Below the pieces are notes generated by a model. That model was not told the origin of the DNA. It did no database searches and saw only the letters and a list, made by a program, of their open reading frames with translations. Positions 45,428-56,761 of a stretch of DNA of 64,000 bases are shown here, in pieces (positions within the stretch are counted from its first letter, which is position 1; each line of letters begins with the position of its first letter). Source of the DNA: Cryphonectria parasitica EP155 (taxonomy: Eukaryota; Ascomycota; Sordariomycetes; Diaporthales; Cryphonectriaceae); NCBI RefSeq assembly GCF_011745365.1, contig NW_024468914.1, positions 2,564,001 through 2,628,000 on the forward strand. Direction: 5' to 3'. A program made the position numbers and the translations under genes.

Positions 45428-47317
45428 ATGTCTGGCTATTCGAGTTACCACGGTAGTGGTTCTTACGGAGGAGCTCCCCCACCAGGAGCCTACCCTCAAC
45501 AGCCTTACTACTCTTCGTATGAGGCCACCTTCTGTTGCACCCCCTCCCCCTCTGTGTTTGCCTGCTTTCCCGTCTGACTGAGCCATTCCCAATCGCAGCC
45601 CACCGACCGGATACGGCTACCAGTCCCCTCCACAACCCAACTACGGCTATCCTTCTCCTCAGACTAACGGTTACCATCAACAAGTACGCCTCTCTGTTCC
45701 CTCCCCCCCTTTCCTTATTTCTTGTGTCGGCCTCTCTAACAGCCTTGCTTACTGTTTTCGATAGCCTCCTTCACAAAATTATGGGTACAACAGCCCTCCG
45801 CAACCGAGCAACTATGGTGGCAGACCGGGTGAGTCCCAACCCCCCCCCCCCCCACTCCTTTCCCGTTTCCTCCATCTCCTCCCTGAGCATCTGCCCACTC
45901 GAAGGGCGGCAGATGAGGCGACATATACCTATTATACACAGATATATGCACGTGCATACACGTATACACAGGTATCTAATCTGAGATCCTCCTCGTGTGC
46001 AGCCGTGCCCTCGGCAAGCTCGAACGCGTACATGCAAGGGAACCAGAATGCGCCGCCTCCACCGCCCTCGACCCCCCAGAGCTTCGGTTACGGCCACCCG
46101 CAGCACTACAATTTCCAGTACTCGCAGTGCAACGGCAGGAGGAAAGGTTTGCTCATCGGCATCAATTACTTTGGCCAGCGCGGCCAGCTGAGAGGCTGTA
46201 TCAACGACGTGCGCAACATGTCCGCGTACCTGGTCGAGCACTTTGGCTACAAACGCGAAGACATGGTCATCCTCACCGACGACCAACAGAACCCCATGAG
46301 CCAGCCCACCAAGCAGAACATCCTAAGGGCCATGCATTGGCTCGTCAAGGACGCCCGCCCCAACGACTCGCTGTTCCTGCACTACTCTGGTCAGTTCCTC
46401 CCCCCCCCCCCCCAAACTCCCCCTTTTTCCTCTCCGTGTGCATGTCTCTCGCCCTGAATGACTCTTTATTTTTATTTTTTGGCTGAATTTTTTCTTCAAC
46501 AGGGCATGGAGGCCAGACAAAAGATCTAGACGGCGACGAGGACGACGGCTACGACGAGGTGATCTATCCCGTGGACTTCCGGCAGACTGGGCACATAACG
46601 GACGATGAAATGCACAGGATCATGGTCAAGCCGCTACAGCCTGGCGTCCGCCTTACAGCCATCTTTGATTCGTGCCACTCCGGCACGGCGCTCGACCTTC
46701 CTTATATCTACTCGACCCAGGGCGTCCTCAAGGAGCCCAACCTTGCCAAGGAGGCCGGTGCCAACATACTTGGCATGTTGTCGTCCTACAGCCAGGGCGA
46801 TATCGGCAGCGTGTTCAAGAAGGGCATGAACCTGTTCAACAGGGCGACCAAGGGCGACGCTGCTCACGAGCGTGCTCTGGCGACCAAGACGTCGCCGGCA
46901 GACGTCATCATGTTTTCTGGAAGCAAGGATGACCAGACTTCGTACGTATACATTCTTTTATATATATATACCTATATATTGTACTTTCTTTTCTTTTGGG
47001 CTGTTTTGAGAAACAGTATGCTGACCACGGCTTGTTCCTGCTTTTCAGGGCTGATGCGACCATCGCGGCGCAAGCAACGGGCGCCATGTCCTGGGCGTTC
47101 ATGACGGCGCTCAAGAGGCACCCGCAGCAGAGCTATGTCCAGCTCCTCAACAGCATTCGCGACGCCCTCGCTAGCAAATACAGTCAGCGGCCCCAGCTGT
47201 CCTGCAGTCATCCCCTCAGTAAGTCCTGAACAGGTATGGTACTCATCAGCTCAGCTGTGGCCACAGACTGATCTCCTTTTTTGTGGTTCAGATACGGATC
47301 TCCTCTTCGTTATGTAA
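45428..47317 (+). CDS. MCA1: Metacaspase (MCA1/CasA type I)
   Basis: Calcium-dependent Arg/Lys-specific cysteine protease linked to stress, protein quality control and cell death in fungi. Exons are 45428-45516, 45599-45683, 45765-45828, 46003-46389, 46503-46941, 47049-47218 and 47292-47317, giving 419 residues. Type I layout: a Pro/Gln/Gly/Tyr-rich prodomain (residues 1 to about 110) with repeated YGYxSPPQP units, then the p20-like domain. That domain has [16 protein letters not shown], the catalytic histidine in HYSGHGGQ and the catalytic cysteine in FDSCHSG. A p10-like region follows, ending in HPLNTDLLFVM. The start at 45428 gives MSGYSSYHG; an upstream in-frame GTG is not needed. Introns 3 and 4 each carry a run of 14 C shortly after the donor. 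The last exon is 26 nt. Confidence 0.97.
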
Positions 47318-48367
47318 ATAATACAGCTTAACCAACATTCTTTTTCCTTTTCCTTTTCCTTTTCCTCCTTTTCTTCACTTCTTTTCTTTTACGATGGTCA
47401 TGACGAAACGGGTACATATAAAACAGATTCATCAATCATCTCTGCACACAGCCCGACCAAGACGGCGGGTTCAAAATTCTAGCACTGGCGGGAGGACGAA
47501 CGCGGCTCACGACTCCTTCTGTGGCTCGCCCAATTTGCTGGTTCAGGTAGCAGCGCGGCATGGAAGAAGAAGGGGAACGAGACGCGACGGGTCGTATAAA
47601 GAAAAAGTTTGTGTGAGGATTCCAAATTTCTCATGCTTTTGATGGGCTCTGGAATTACACTCATCACGCAGGGGGATGACGCGAATCTGGTTGTGATTAT
47701 CTTTTTGCCTTAGTTCTGGACGGAAAGGAAAGGGCATCACATCATTCAAGGTATATTCACAATTAGCGTGCCGCTAGCATCTGTTAGGACGTTATAACCA
47801 TGCTTCTCACCATCTCTTACAACTAAACTGCGGTTATCTTGATCCTCTACGACTGTGCCGTCCTACTCGGTCTGGGTTGCTTGAGATGCGAGCGAGCCGC
47901 AAAGATGCATGTATATGCGCCACCTTTAGGAACGATCATCTCGTTTATCCGCTGACGTTCAATCCGCCTGCCGTCTTACGTGCTGTGTGTGTGCGCGCAC
48001 ACACACAATGAATCGAAGAGACTTGGTAATGCGCTCCTGTCCAAAGCCTGAACTGACGCTCTGTTGGAATTCGCTGCGCATAATCATGCGAGACGCGGTC
48101 CATAAACTCATCCTCAAACCTGTTCGCCTGCCCCAGTAACAGATGCCCTGGCTAACAGACCAGGCCCAACTCCTGAAAGAAAACTAATACACAATCGTTG
48201 CATGGATCCAAACTCATCTCTGGCCAAATGACCCATCCTACCCTGTACATACTCCAAACCGATGCCGGTGCCGTCTAGCAGGAACTCCCAGCTATGCAGC
48301 ACGAAATGCAAAACTCTTCCTCCTTGCCAACCGCATTGCAATCATCTCCTTCTTCCCTTCAAATCGC
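47318..48367. other. Convergent 3' intergenic region
   Basis: About 1.05 kb between the metacaspase and the coiled-coil MTOC gene. It contains a CCTTTT repeat near 47341-47366 and a perfect 24-base TG/CG/CA palindrome (listed). No gene seen. Confidence 0.6.
47984..48007. repeat. Perfect 24-bp alternating purine-pyrimidine palindrome
   Basis: Four TG steps and a TG-CG-CG-CA centre followed by CA steps make a sequence identical to its own reverse complement and strictly alternating purine/pyrimidine. Such sequence can adopt Z-DNA or a cruciform. It lies between convergent genes. Confidence 0.9.
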
Positions 48368-51300
48368 TCACATACTGTCCACGCTGAATGCCTCGGTACC
48401 CAAGTCCTCTCCTTCCAAATGATGACCATTCGGCCCCGCTACCTTATCCGAGCTCTCAAACCCCTCCGCATCAAACCCCAGAGGTGCAGCACTACTCTCA
48501 CACTCGTCTGTGTACCCATCCACCTCCCTCTGCATGTACCTCTTAGCCTCCACGCCAGTGTTCACACCGAGGGCAATCGCAGCCTTCTCACTCCCGAGTC
48601 GCAGCTCATGCGCCTTAACACCAGCCGTGCGATCGGGGCGCTTGGCCGCTTCGTCCCACTTGTTGGCGAGCATCTTTCGAACCTCCTCCTGGCGCTTCCA
48701 CTCTCGTGCCATCATCTGCAGCCTGACAACAAAGCGGACGACCGTGGTAAAGCGCTTGAGGGTTAGACGGCCGGGTCTGTCAGTGCCATTCGTAGCAACT
48801 GTCTGGTTTTTGGCGAACGAAGGAAGCTGGGGGTGGGACGTTGAGCGTTTGAGGCGGAGTTGCTTGGTGAGGGCCTCGAGCTTCAGGAGGTCCGCTTCAT
48901 TGCTGTTCGAGGGAAACTTTGATCAGTAGCCACCCCCCTACGCATGTTCATGTCTCCTAGGAGATTCGGAAGCGAACTTACATCGAGTCCTTGACATTCA
49001 TCTCCGAAATCAAGAACTGCTTCGCAAACGCGGCGTCATCTCTCATCCGCAGCTCTCGCTCCCACCGCGCCTGCATCCATTCCATCTGCATACACATGCC
49101 GCGCATCTGCTTGATATGCCGGTGCTCCGCTGCCTGCGCTGCCCTCACGATCGTGTCTGTGTGCATCTGCGTATCATTATCGTCCTTAAAGTGAATGACA
49201 CGCGCCGCGTTCTCGTCGTCTGTGGGACCGGCGCCGCCTCCGTTGACATGGACTACATCGTCGTCGTCCTCTTCGTCGGCGTCGTCTTCAACCTCGACTA
49301 CACGAGGCGGTTGGTAATTCGATCGAGACGGCTGAGCTGGCCCCCCTCGCTCCTGAACCTTACTACTCTTACCAGGAAGGGGAGGGAAGGTTGAGACGGT
49401 GAAGCGAGCACGTGCGACAGAGGCCTGGGCCATAGCTGCTTTGGCAATCGCCTCGGCATCTCTCTTTGCTCTCTTGAGGGCCTTGATGTCGCGCTGGAGC
49501 TTATCGACGTCGGACCCCTCCATCCGGATGGACTTCATATCTCGCTGGAGCCTCTCGACGTCAGAGCGGTACTGGGCACGCTCGGACCTGGCGCGGTCAA
49601 GCTTGATGCGAAGGCTCTTCTCGAGCTCAGCAAGCTCGGTCAAGGCCTCCTTGTGCTCGCGAACCTCACGCTCCAGGGCATCGGCGTCGATCTGTGTTTT
49701 GCGAAGAATCTCGTACAAGTCGTGACGCTCTTCTCGGGTCATCTCGCTGTCCACGGTGCTGGCCAAGGTGCTGATCGTGTCTTGCACATGGCTGCGCTTA
49801 GCAGCTGCCAGCTTAACGGCCATCGAGTCGCGCTCCTTCTTATACTTATCAGCCTTGAGCTTGTACTTATCGACCGCCTCCGTCAGGTCTGCATTTGCCT
49901 CATCGGCCGCCTCTTGGGCATCCTCGAGAGCTTGTTCCAAGGCCATCTTCTCGTCCTCAACCTCGTCAAGTCGCTGGCGTACTTCCTGCTCCATGGATGC
50001 GGCCTTGCGCTCAGATTTCCGGAGGCTACTCTTTAGCTCAAAGATAGATTGGTGGGCAACAGAAAGCTGGTGTCGGAGCTCAGATACCTCGGCCTTTCGA
50101 GCAGACGCATTCTCTGAGATGGGCGATTGCACCAGCCGGGAGATGTCGGCCTCGTGGACCCGGCGTTCGAGGTCGCCAACCTGGCGCTTGAGGCCTCGAA
50201 TTACGGACTTTTGATCACTCTCCTTCTGCATGAAGTCCAGTTCCTTCTTCCGAGCTGCAGATAGATCACGCTTGATCAGCGATAGCTCGCTGTTGCCATC
50301 CAACGTATCAACTGGCATCGTCGCTTGAGCCAGCTGGTGCTGATAGTCCTCGAGCTTTCGCTCAAGGTCCCGAATCGTACGCCGGGCCTTGGATAGATCC
50401 TGGGTCTCGTGCAGCTGTCGGGTCTTTGCTTGAAGCGAGATAATCTCTTGATTGAGACGGTCTTCCTCCGCCTCCGCCTTATCTAACTCATCCTCGAGCG
50501 TCTTCTCCAGAGAGTCCCGCTGCTCAATTAGGCTCTTGTTGTCTTCCCTCAGCCGGCGGATCTCATTCTCAAGCCGTGCTTTGGTTCCACGCAGGTTGAC
50601 CCGCTCTTGATCGATTTGGAATGTGTCATTGTCTTGCTGTTTTGACCGCTGCAGCTCAGCATCGATCTCATCCCGTTCAGCTTCGGTCTCTGCCAGTCGA
50701 GAGTCCAACGAGCGCAGCTCGAGCTTGACTTTAGATAGCTGGTCTTGGTACTCCTTCTTCTCCGCCTGCGCACGGGCAAGCTTCGTCTTGTAATCAGAGA
50801 TCTGGTTTTCCAAGCGCTCGATAGACCTTGCATTGAGTTCAGCAGCTTCACGAGAAGCATCGGTTGAGGCTTTGGCTGAGTCGGTGAGCTTGCGCAACTC
50901 ATTAAGCTGCTGGCGCAGATCTTCACACTCGCGATCACTGGCGTTTTTCTCGACCGTGACTTTAGAGAGGCTCAAACGATACTCGTCAACCTGTTTCTCC
51001 AGGCGCTCGATCGCCCTGGCGTTGAGCTCAGCAGCCTGACGGGTGGCATCCGTAGTGGAGTGGCGGGGTTCGGAGGTCCGGCGCAGCTCTCTAAGCTCCC
51101 GTCGCAAGTCATCACATTCTTTGGTGAGAGTCTCGATCTCTTGGGCAGACTTCTCGCCCTCGTCGTCGAGCGTGGCCTGCAGTACTTCAACCTCGTCCTC
51201 CAAGCTCTCGACCTTCTCCGACTCGACCTGCTTGTCCAGCAGTGACTGTCGGAGCTCATCACGGACAGCAGACAACTCGTTTCGCAGATTCTCCAACATA

Positions 51301-53438
51301 TGCTGTCGAGATGAGAGATCCTCTTGTAAGTCGTCGATCTGCCGGCTGAGCACTGCTTCCTCATTATGATGACGCTCCGTCTCACTCTGAAGTGCTCCTT
51401 GCAGTCTGGACTCCTTGTTGTTCAGGCTACCTTCGGCCTCTCGCAGCTTCTCGATCGTCTTCTGCAGGCCCAGTACGCGCTCCTCTGCGCGGTTGCGTTC
51501 TGACTCCAGGTTATGCCGCTCTGTCTCCCACTTTTCGCTATCATTGTCGTACAGATTTTCCTTCTCGCGAACCTCTGCCTGCAGGTCAGAGATCTCACTG
51601 TTCAACCTTTCGATCTCGATCCTGTGCTGGGTGCGGATCTCGCGCTCGTTGTCTAGAGAGTGTTGCCGTTCTCGTTCAACTTCGCCCTGCATGTCTGACA
51701 CTGTCTTCTGCAGGCGCGTGATGTCTCTCTGCAACGAGGCGGACTCAGCTGTCAATGCATCGTGACGGCTCTGCAGCAGGTTCTTCTCGTCGCCTTTTGA
51801 ATTAACATCTGCCCGCAGCTCCTCGAGTTTGGTAGCGATAGATCTGCGCTGGCTCTCCGAGGCGTCACGTTCCTGGCGCGACTCCTTCAGCTTGAACTTC
51901 AGGTCGTCGACCTCTCTCTGCTTGCTGCTGAACTGCTGTTCTAGAGAATCGTAGTCTTGACGGGCTGTCTCGACCTCGTCCTGAAGCCGTACGACTTTCT
52001 CCTCTAGTTGGCGCGGTAGACCCTTTGTGACGACAGACTTGTTAGCCATCTCCTCTTGTAACTCCTCGAGGTCGGTCTCTGCACGCTCCCTGTCGGCCTG
52101 CGCATCTTCGAGCTTGTCCTTCAGGTCGCCGACCTGTCGTTCAAGCGCCCGCACGCTTGTCTCAAGATCCTTGATCGTCTCCCTGGCCTCCTTGAGTTTG
52201 CCGCTGGCCTGGGCCTTCTCTTCTAGCTCGATCATGTGTATCTGGGCGTTCTTTGCCTTGTCTTCAGCCTGCTGAACCCTTGACTGGAGGTCTTCCAAAT
52301 TGTCCTCGTGCTCGCTAATGACCCGGTCCTTCTCTCGGATGTCGGCCTGGAGGTCGTCGATCTCGTCGCGGAGCTTGTCGACTTCCTCATGGCCCCGGTG
52401 GTCTGTCTGGCGCACTTTTGCCCTCAGGTCGTCCAGTTCATCGTCACGCTCGCTGATCGCCCGCTCCTTCTCCCGGAGGTCCGCCTCGAGGTCGCCTATC
52501 TCATCCTGGAGCTTCTCCACCTGGTCGAGGTTTTGTCGGTCGGTCCGAAGCTGTTGTTGCAGCTCCTCGATGTCTGCATCCTTATCGTCCATGTCCCGCC
52601 GTAATCTGTCCAGTTCCGCAGAATGGTCGCCGGAGCTGCCCTTTTGCCTGGCCAGATCCTGCATATCCGCAAGCTGCTGGCGATAGGTCTCGAGGTCCTT
52701 CTCCGCCGACGTCAGGTGTTTCTTGTAGCGCTGCAACTCTCTCTGCATCGTGACCTTGTCGACCTTGAGCTCCGTGTTCTCCTTCAGCGCAGCCTCGCTG
52801 AAGCCTGGCCCGGCCTTACGCAGTGCCTCCTCCAGGAAGTGGATCTTGAGCTTGAGGCCAAAATTCTCCTTTTCGATCCTGTCGATGACGCCCTCCTGCT
52901 CGCGCAGGGACAGCTGCTGGCCGTCCTGAAGGGGTCCTCTGTTAACGGTTTTGCCGCGGCGCATGATCATGGGAGTCGAGGCGGTACTATCGCTGTCGGG
53001 GTCAGGGAGCGGCGTGCGGTCCAGGTATGATGGCTCCCTCGACGACCTGTACACGCTGCTCTCCCCGACCTGTATGGGTGTCCTGTCCTCGTCGATCTTG
53101 CCCAGCGCGGGGGTGACAAGGCCGTTTTCCTTGCCGGCCCGTCGGCGGGCGCTGTTCCGCGTGGCGGATTTGAGGAGAGGTGTGAATTCTGCGCCGCCGA
53201 TGCCGTTGGGTATGTTTATCCTGTCACCAAAGGGGGCTCGACTGCTGTTCTTTCCCCGTGGCGTTCGTAGGGTGGGCCGGCCGTTGCCGTTGTGAAGGGA
53301 CTGGAAGACGTTGGGTTCCTTGCTTGGAGATTGGAAGGAGGGTTCTTGGGTGATGTCGAGGTCTGGCTGTCGATCTAGGTATGTCGCGTCACCGAGGTTG
53401 GTCCGGGGCGTATCCAGCCCTATGCCGGGCTGTACCAT
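48368..53438 (-). CDS. Giant coiled-coil spindle pole body / MTOC protein (PcpA/ApsB type)
   Basis: Exons are 53438-48982 and 48902-48368, giving 1663 residues. After a disordered, Pro/Ser/Arg-rich head (about 1-170) comes a near-perfect centrosomin N-terminal motif (LREQEGVIDRIEKENFGLKL, then FLEEALRKAGPGFSEAALKEN). This is the gamma-tubulin complex recruiting motif of Cnn/Mto1/Pcp1 proteins. About 1000 residues of heptad coiled coil follow. The end (HIKQMRGMCMQMEWMQARWE... and RFVVRLQMMAREWKRQEEV) resembles the PACT-type centrosome-targeting region. The intron 48981-48903 has a GTAAGT donor and an ACTGATC branch site, and joins within that domain. Expected role: anchor gamma-tubulin complexes at spindle pole bodies or septal MTOCs. 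Sequence alone does not decide between the PcpA and ApsB branches. The long antisense frames across it are coiled-coil codon artefacts. Confidence 0.92.
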
Positions 53439-54501
53439 GGCGAACTGTGTTTTGGATATCTGTATGTGGGTGACGCCAGCAGGAGGAGGAGGAGGAGGAT
53501 AGGGGTTTGCCGTTTTTGTTGTTGTTATTTGTTATTATTGTGTTGGTATATGATTGTGTGGTTTGTTTACCGGACCATAGGTACTCCTAAGACGCGATCG
53601 GGGCGGTTTCCTATAGCTTGCAACTCCCAGGAGGACTGACGTTGATGTTGCTGAGTGCAAATTCTGTGGAGAGGATCAGCAGATTAAAAAAAAAAAAAAA
53701 AAAAAAGGGAATCAGGTAGGCAATGCGCTTCTCGGGTCGAGAGCAGGTCGCAATTGTAAGCGCTGCGTCTGAAGATGGAGGGTGCGAGCACGGCGTGTAC
53801 CGATCGATCTGCCTGGGTCGAGCGAGGGCGGGTTGTTTACTTTCGGCCCATGAGACGCGCCTACTGAAAATCGGACCAGTGAGATCCCCTGTAGGACAGC
53901 CCGCGAAAACGCAGACCAGGAAGCCACGAGCCAATCAATTCACACATTTCAGAACCCACCGCCTGTACACATAACACACTATTGTACATAGTACCTACAG
54001 ATTAGCTAAGAGGCCAATTTGCTTAACTTCGCTTTCCACGAACAAAGTATTCTTCCCGTCCTGCCGCTCAAATCTTGAAGAGGTCTGTGAGGGTTCTTGT
54101 TGGCATAGACTTGTGGTTCTTTGGTCGGTTTTTCCCTCTGTGACTTTTTTCGGCCCGGTACCTGCCACCCTGCCTGTATGGATTTACAGTACTATGGCAT
54201 TACGATGGTACAGATAGCACGCTAGTATTACAGTACATGGTAAAACTGGACTGCGGGCTGCTGCAGCGTGGGGCATCCTAGCAGAGCTCCCATGTACCCG
54301 CTTGGCTGACTAGAACGGAAAGGCTCTCCATTGCCAGCCGAGCAGGAAAGAGACCCACTGGAAATTTTCGACTCTCGACGTCCCAATCGACAGCTCCCAA
54401 AAGGAAAAAAATACACCACTTAGAGCCAGCAATACTTTGCGACAGCCCACTCTCAACAACCACTTGGTCACACATAAAACACAAACACCAGAGACGTCGT
54501 C
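53439..54501. promoter_or_regulatory. Shared divergent promoter region, MTOC gene / GAR1
   Basis: 1063 bases between divergent start codons. A GGA tandem repeat (53481-53499) lies just upstream of the MTOC ATG and an A-run of about 22 sits at 53685-53706. No gene seen. Promoter assignment comes from position only. Confidence 0.5.
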
Positions 54502-55288
54502 ATGTCATTCAGAGGAGCGCCACGCGGTCGCGGTGGCGGCTTTGGCCGTGGTGGAGGTACGCATGCTCACTAACCCATGGGGAGGAAGAAAAAGAATAGA
54601 AGAGAAAAGACTCTATATATGCCACGGTTGCGTGCACGCTCAACTCTCGATGACCATCTGTACTAACACATGCCCCCTCTCTCTCCTCTTCATAGACCGC
54701 GGCGGTTTCCAACAGCGCGACTTCGGCCCTCCTGCCGAAGTGCAGCCTATCGGCAAGTTTCTACACTCGTGCGAGGGCGAGATGGTATGCGAGAGCATCA
54801 ATACCAAGGTGCCCCAGTTCAACGCCATCATGTACCTCGAGAACAAAACCTCCGTCGGCAAGATAGACGAGGTACTCGGCCCCATCAACCAGGTCTTCTT
54901 CACAATTAAACCCTCCGAGGGCATCCAGGCCACCTCCTTCAAGAACGGCGACAAGTTCTTCATCGACAGCCAGAAGCTCATGCCCCTCGAGCGCTTCCTT
55001 CCCAAGCCGAAACCTCTACCTGGCGCGCCTAAGGTCAAGAAGCCCAGCCGCGGCGGCGGCGGCGGCGGTTTTGGCGGACGTGGAGGTGGCAGAGGTGGAT
55101 TCGGCGCCCGTGGCGGGTCAAGAGGTGGCCGTGGCGGCCCGTCGAGAGGCGGTTTCGGCGCCCGGGGTGGTGGTCGTGGAGGTGGTGGCTTCAGCGGCGG
55201 TCGCGGCAACTCGGGCTCCGGTGGCTTCTCACGGGGCGGTGGTGCTGGTGGCAGGGGTCGGGGGGGCTTCAGCAGGGGAGGATGGTGA
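54502..55288 (+). CDS. GAR1: H/ACA ribonucleoprotein subunit Gar1
   Basis: Essential protein of H/ACA snoRNPs, which pseudouridylate rRNA in the nucleolus. Exons are 54502-54556 and 54696-55288, giving 215 residues. The first exon encodes the N-terminal Gly/Arg region ([15 protein letters not shown]). The core beta-barrel domain follows ([61 protein letters not shown]). A long RGG-box tail (about residues 115-215) ends FSRGGW. The intron (54557-54695, 139 nt) has a GTACGC donor, a TACTAAC branch site and a CATAG acceptor. The gene is divergent from the MTOC gene and convergent with the Slm gene. Confidence 0.98.
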
Positions 55289-56761
55289 TCTTGTCTTCGT
55301 TTTTCTCCTGGTCAGCCCCGTCGCATCAAATTGTGCTTTTCTATTTATTGGTCCACGTGGGATATTCAACACAAAAGAAACATTTTCTCACGGTTGGGTG
55401 AGTCCATTGGCGTTCAGGAAAAGGGAAAGGGGTGTTGTCTGGTCTGTTTCCAAAGAGTTGCAGGAGAGCTGGATGATCTATACGTGGACGAGCTTGGCAA
55501 CGGGCCAGTGGGAATCTATTTGAAGTCTCCTCCGAGTATTGGGATTGGTAGATGCCAACTACCTGTGTGATGCGCACATGGCTTTGGGGACGAACTCGCT
55601 TGCCAGAAGATGGATGCCTGCTGGTCTCACCGGCCTTTTATGTATTGGTCCTCGAGACTACAGCGTCGCTGGCGGCACGAAGTTCAATCAGCCATCATTG
55701 TGGCCGAGCACCGACGCCTTGGACTTCATATCCACCCCTTTCTCCGTAGCTGGAAAGGAGGTGGTGATTGCAAATAATGAGGTCTGCCCCATGCGCGTTT
55801 CGTTTTAGGCGACACCATACTACAATCTCAACCTGCCAGAAAAAGAAAAAAAATCACATCTGTCCAAGACACAGGTGGTGTGTTGGGAAGCTTTAATCTA
55901 ATTATCGCCGTGCTCGAAGGGTGCATGTTTTAGATCCTCGTGCTGAGAACATCATCTGTATCTTTCAATTCTGTATAACGGTGTTCGCCCATTGTCGAGC
56001 TTATCCCTCATCTCTGTACTGTACCCAGTTGAGTCACCGGAGCAGGCATCCGCGCCACATTCTCCTCCAGCGCCCCCCAAAAGCCTGAGACCTAACATGC
56101 CTTAATAAATGCCAAATGATGCTACCTACCAGCGAAGTAGCTCAAGTAAAACTTACCAAAAAGGAACTTTGTCCTCTCGGGACACTTCGTTTTTTGTTGT
56201 TTTGTACAGCACCACTGTTCGAGTGCCTCAACACTGAAGCTTGGCTTAAGCTAGTCACTTGTATACAAACTTGTCCCTTTTTGACTGTATTTAATATAAA
56301 TGCACATAAAATATGCATATATCTATAATGCTCACATCGTCCTCGGGGCGTCGCTCGTCTTTTCCAACCCTTTCTCACCATTGACCATAGCTTACGCAAA
56401 GCATCCACGAGGATTAGCAGGGCTTGCGAAGGACGTCTCGATTATAGCCTCTTTGCACACTTGTCACCATTAAATACTGTGGAGAAATACGACGTCTTGA
56501 TAGTAATGACAGTAGTGATATTCTGTATTCAGAACAATCGGAACACAAGCAAAACAAAAAAAATTAAATAAAAAAAATTGAGAGGGCTCGAGTTATTCAA
56601 TGTCGGAACAGCAGCAGCCCTCAAGCGAGTGGAAATAATCATGTCCAGAAGCCGACCGTGTGTATTCCCGGGTATCTCGATCCAGGTCGATCTTGTGAAG
56701 ATGTCCGCCGCGTGCTTGTTGTCCAACCTTTATAAATCGCCAGTCTGTCCGGCAATCTACT
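55289..56761. other. Convergent 3' intergenic region
   Basis: About 1.5 kb between GAR1 and the Slm-like gene, increasingly AT-rich toward 56.1-56.6 kb. Frames up to 150 codons are shadows running on from the RGG region. No gene seen. Confidence 0.55.

Noticed and set aside
54640..55209. 189-codon Pro-rich minus frame
   Set aside because: Antisense of the GAR1 RGG-box tail.
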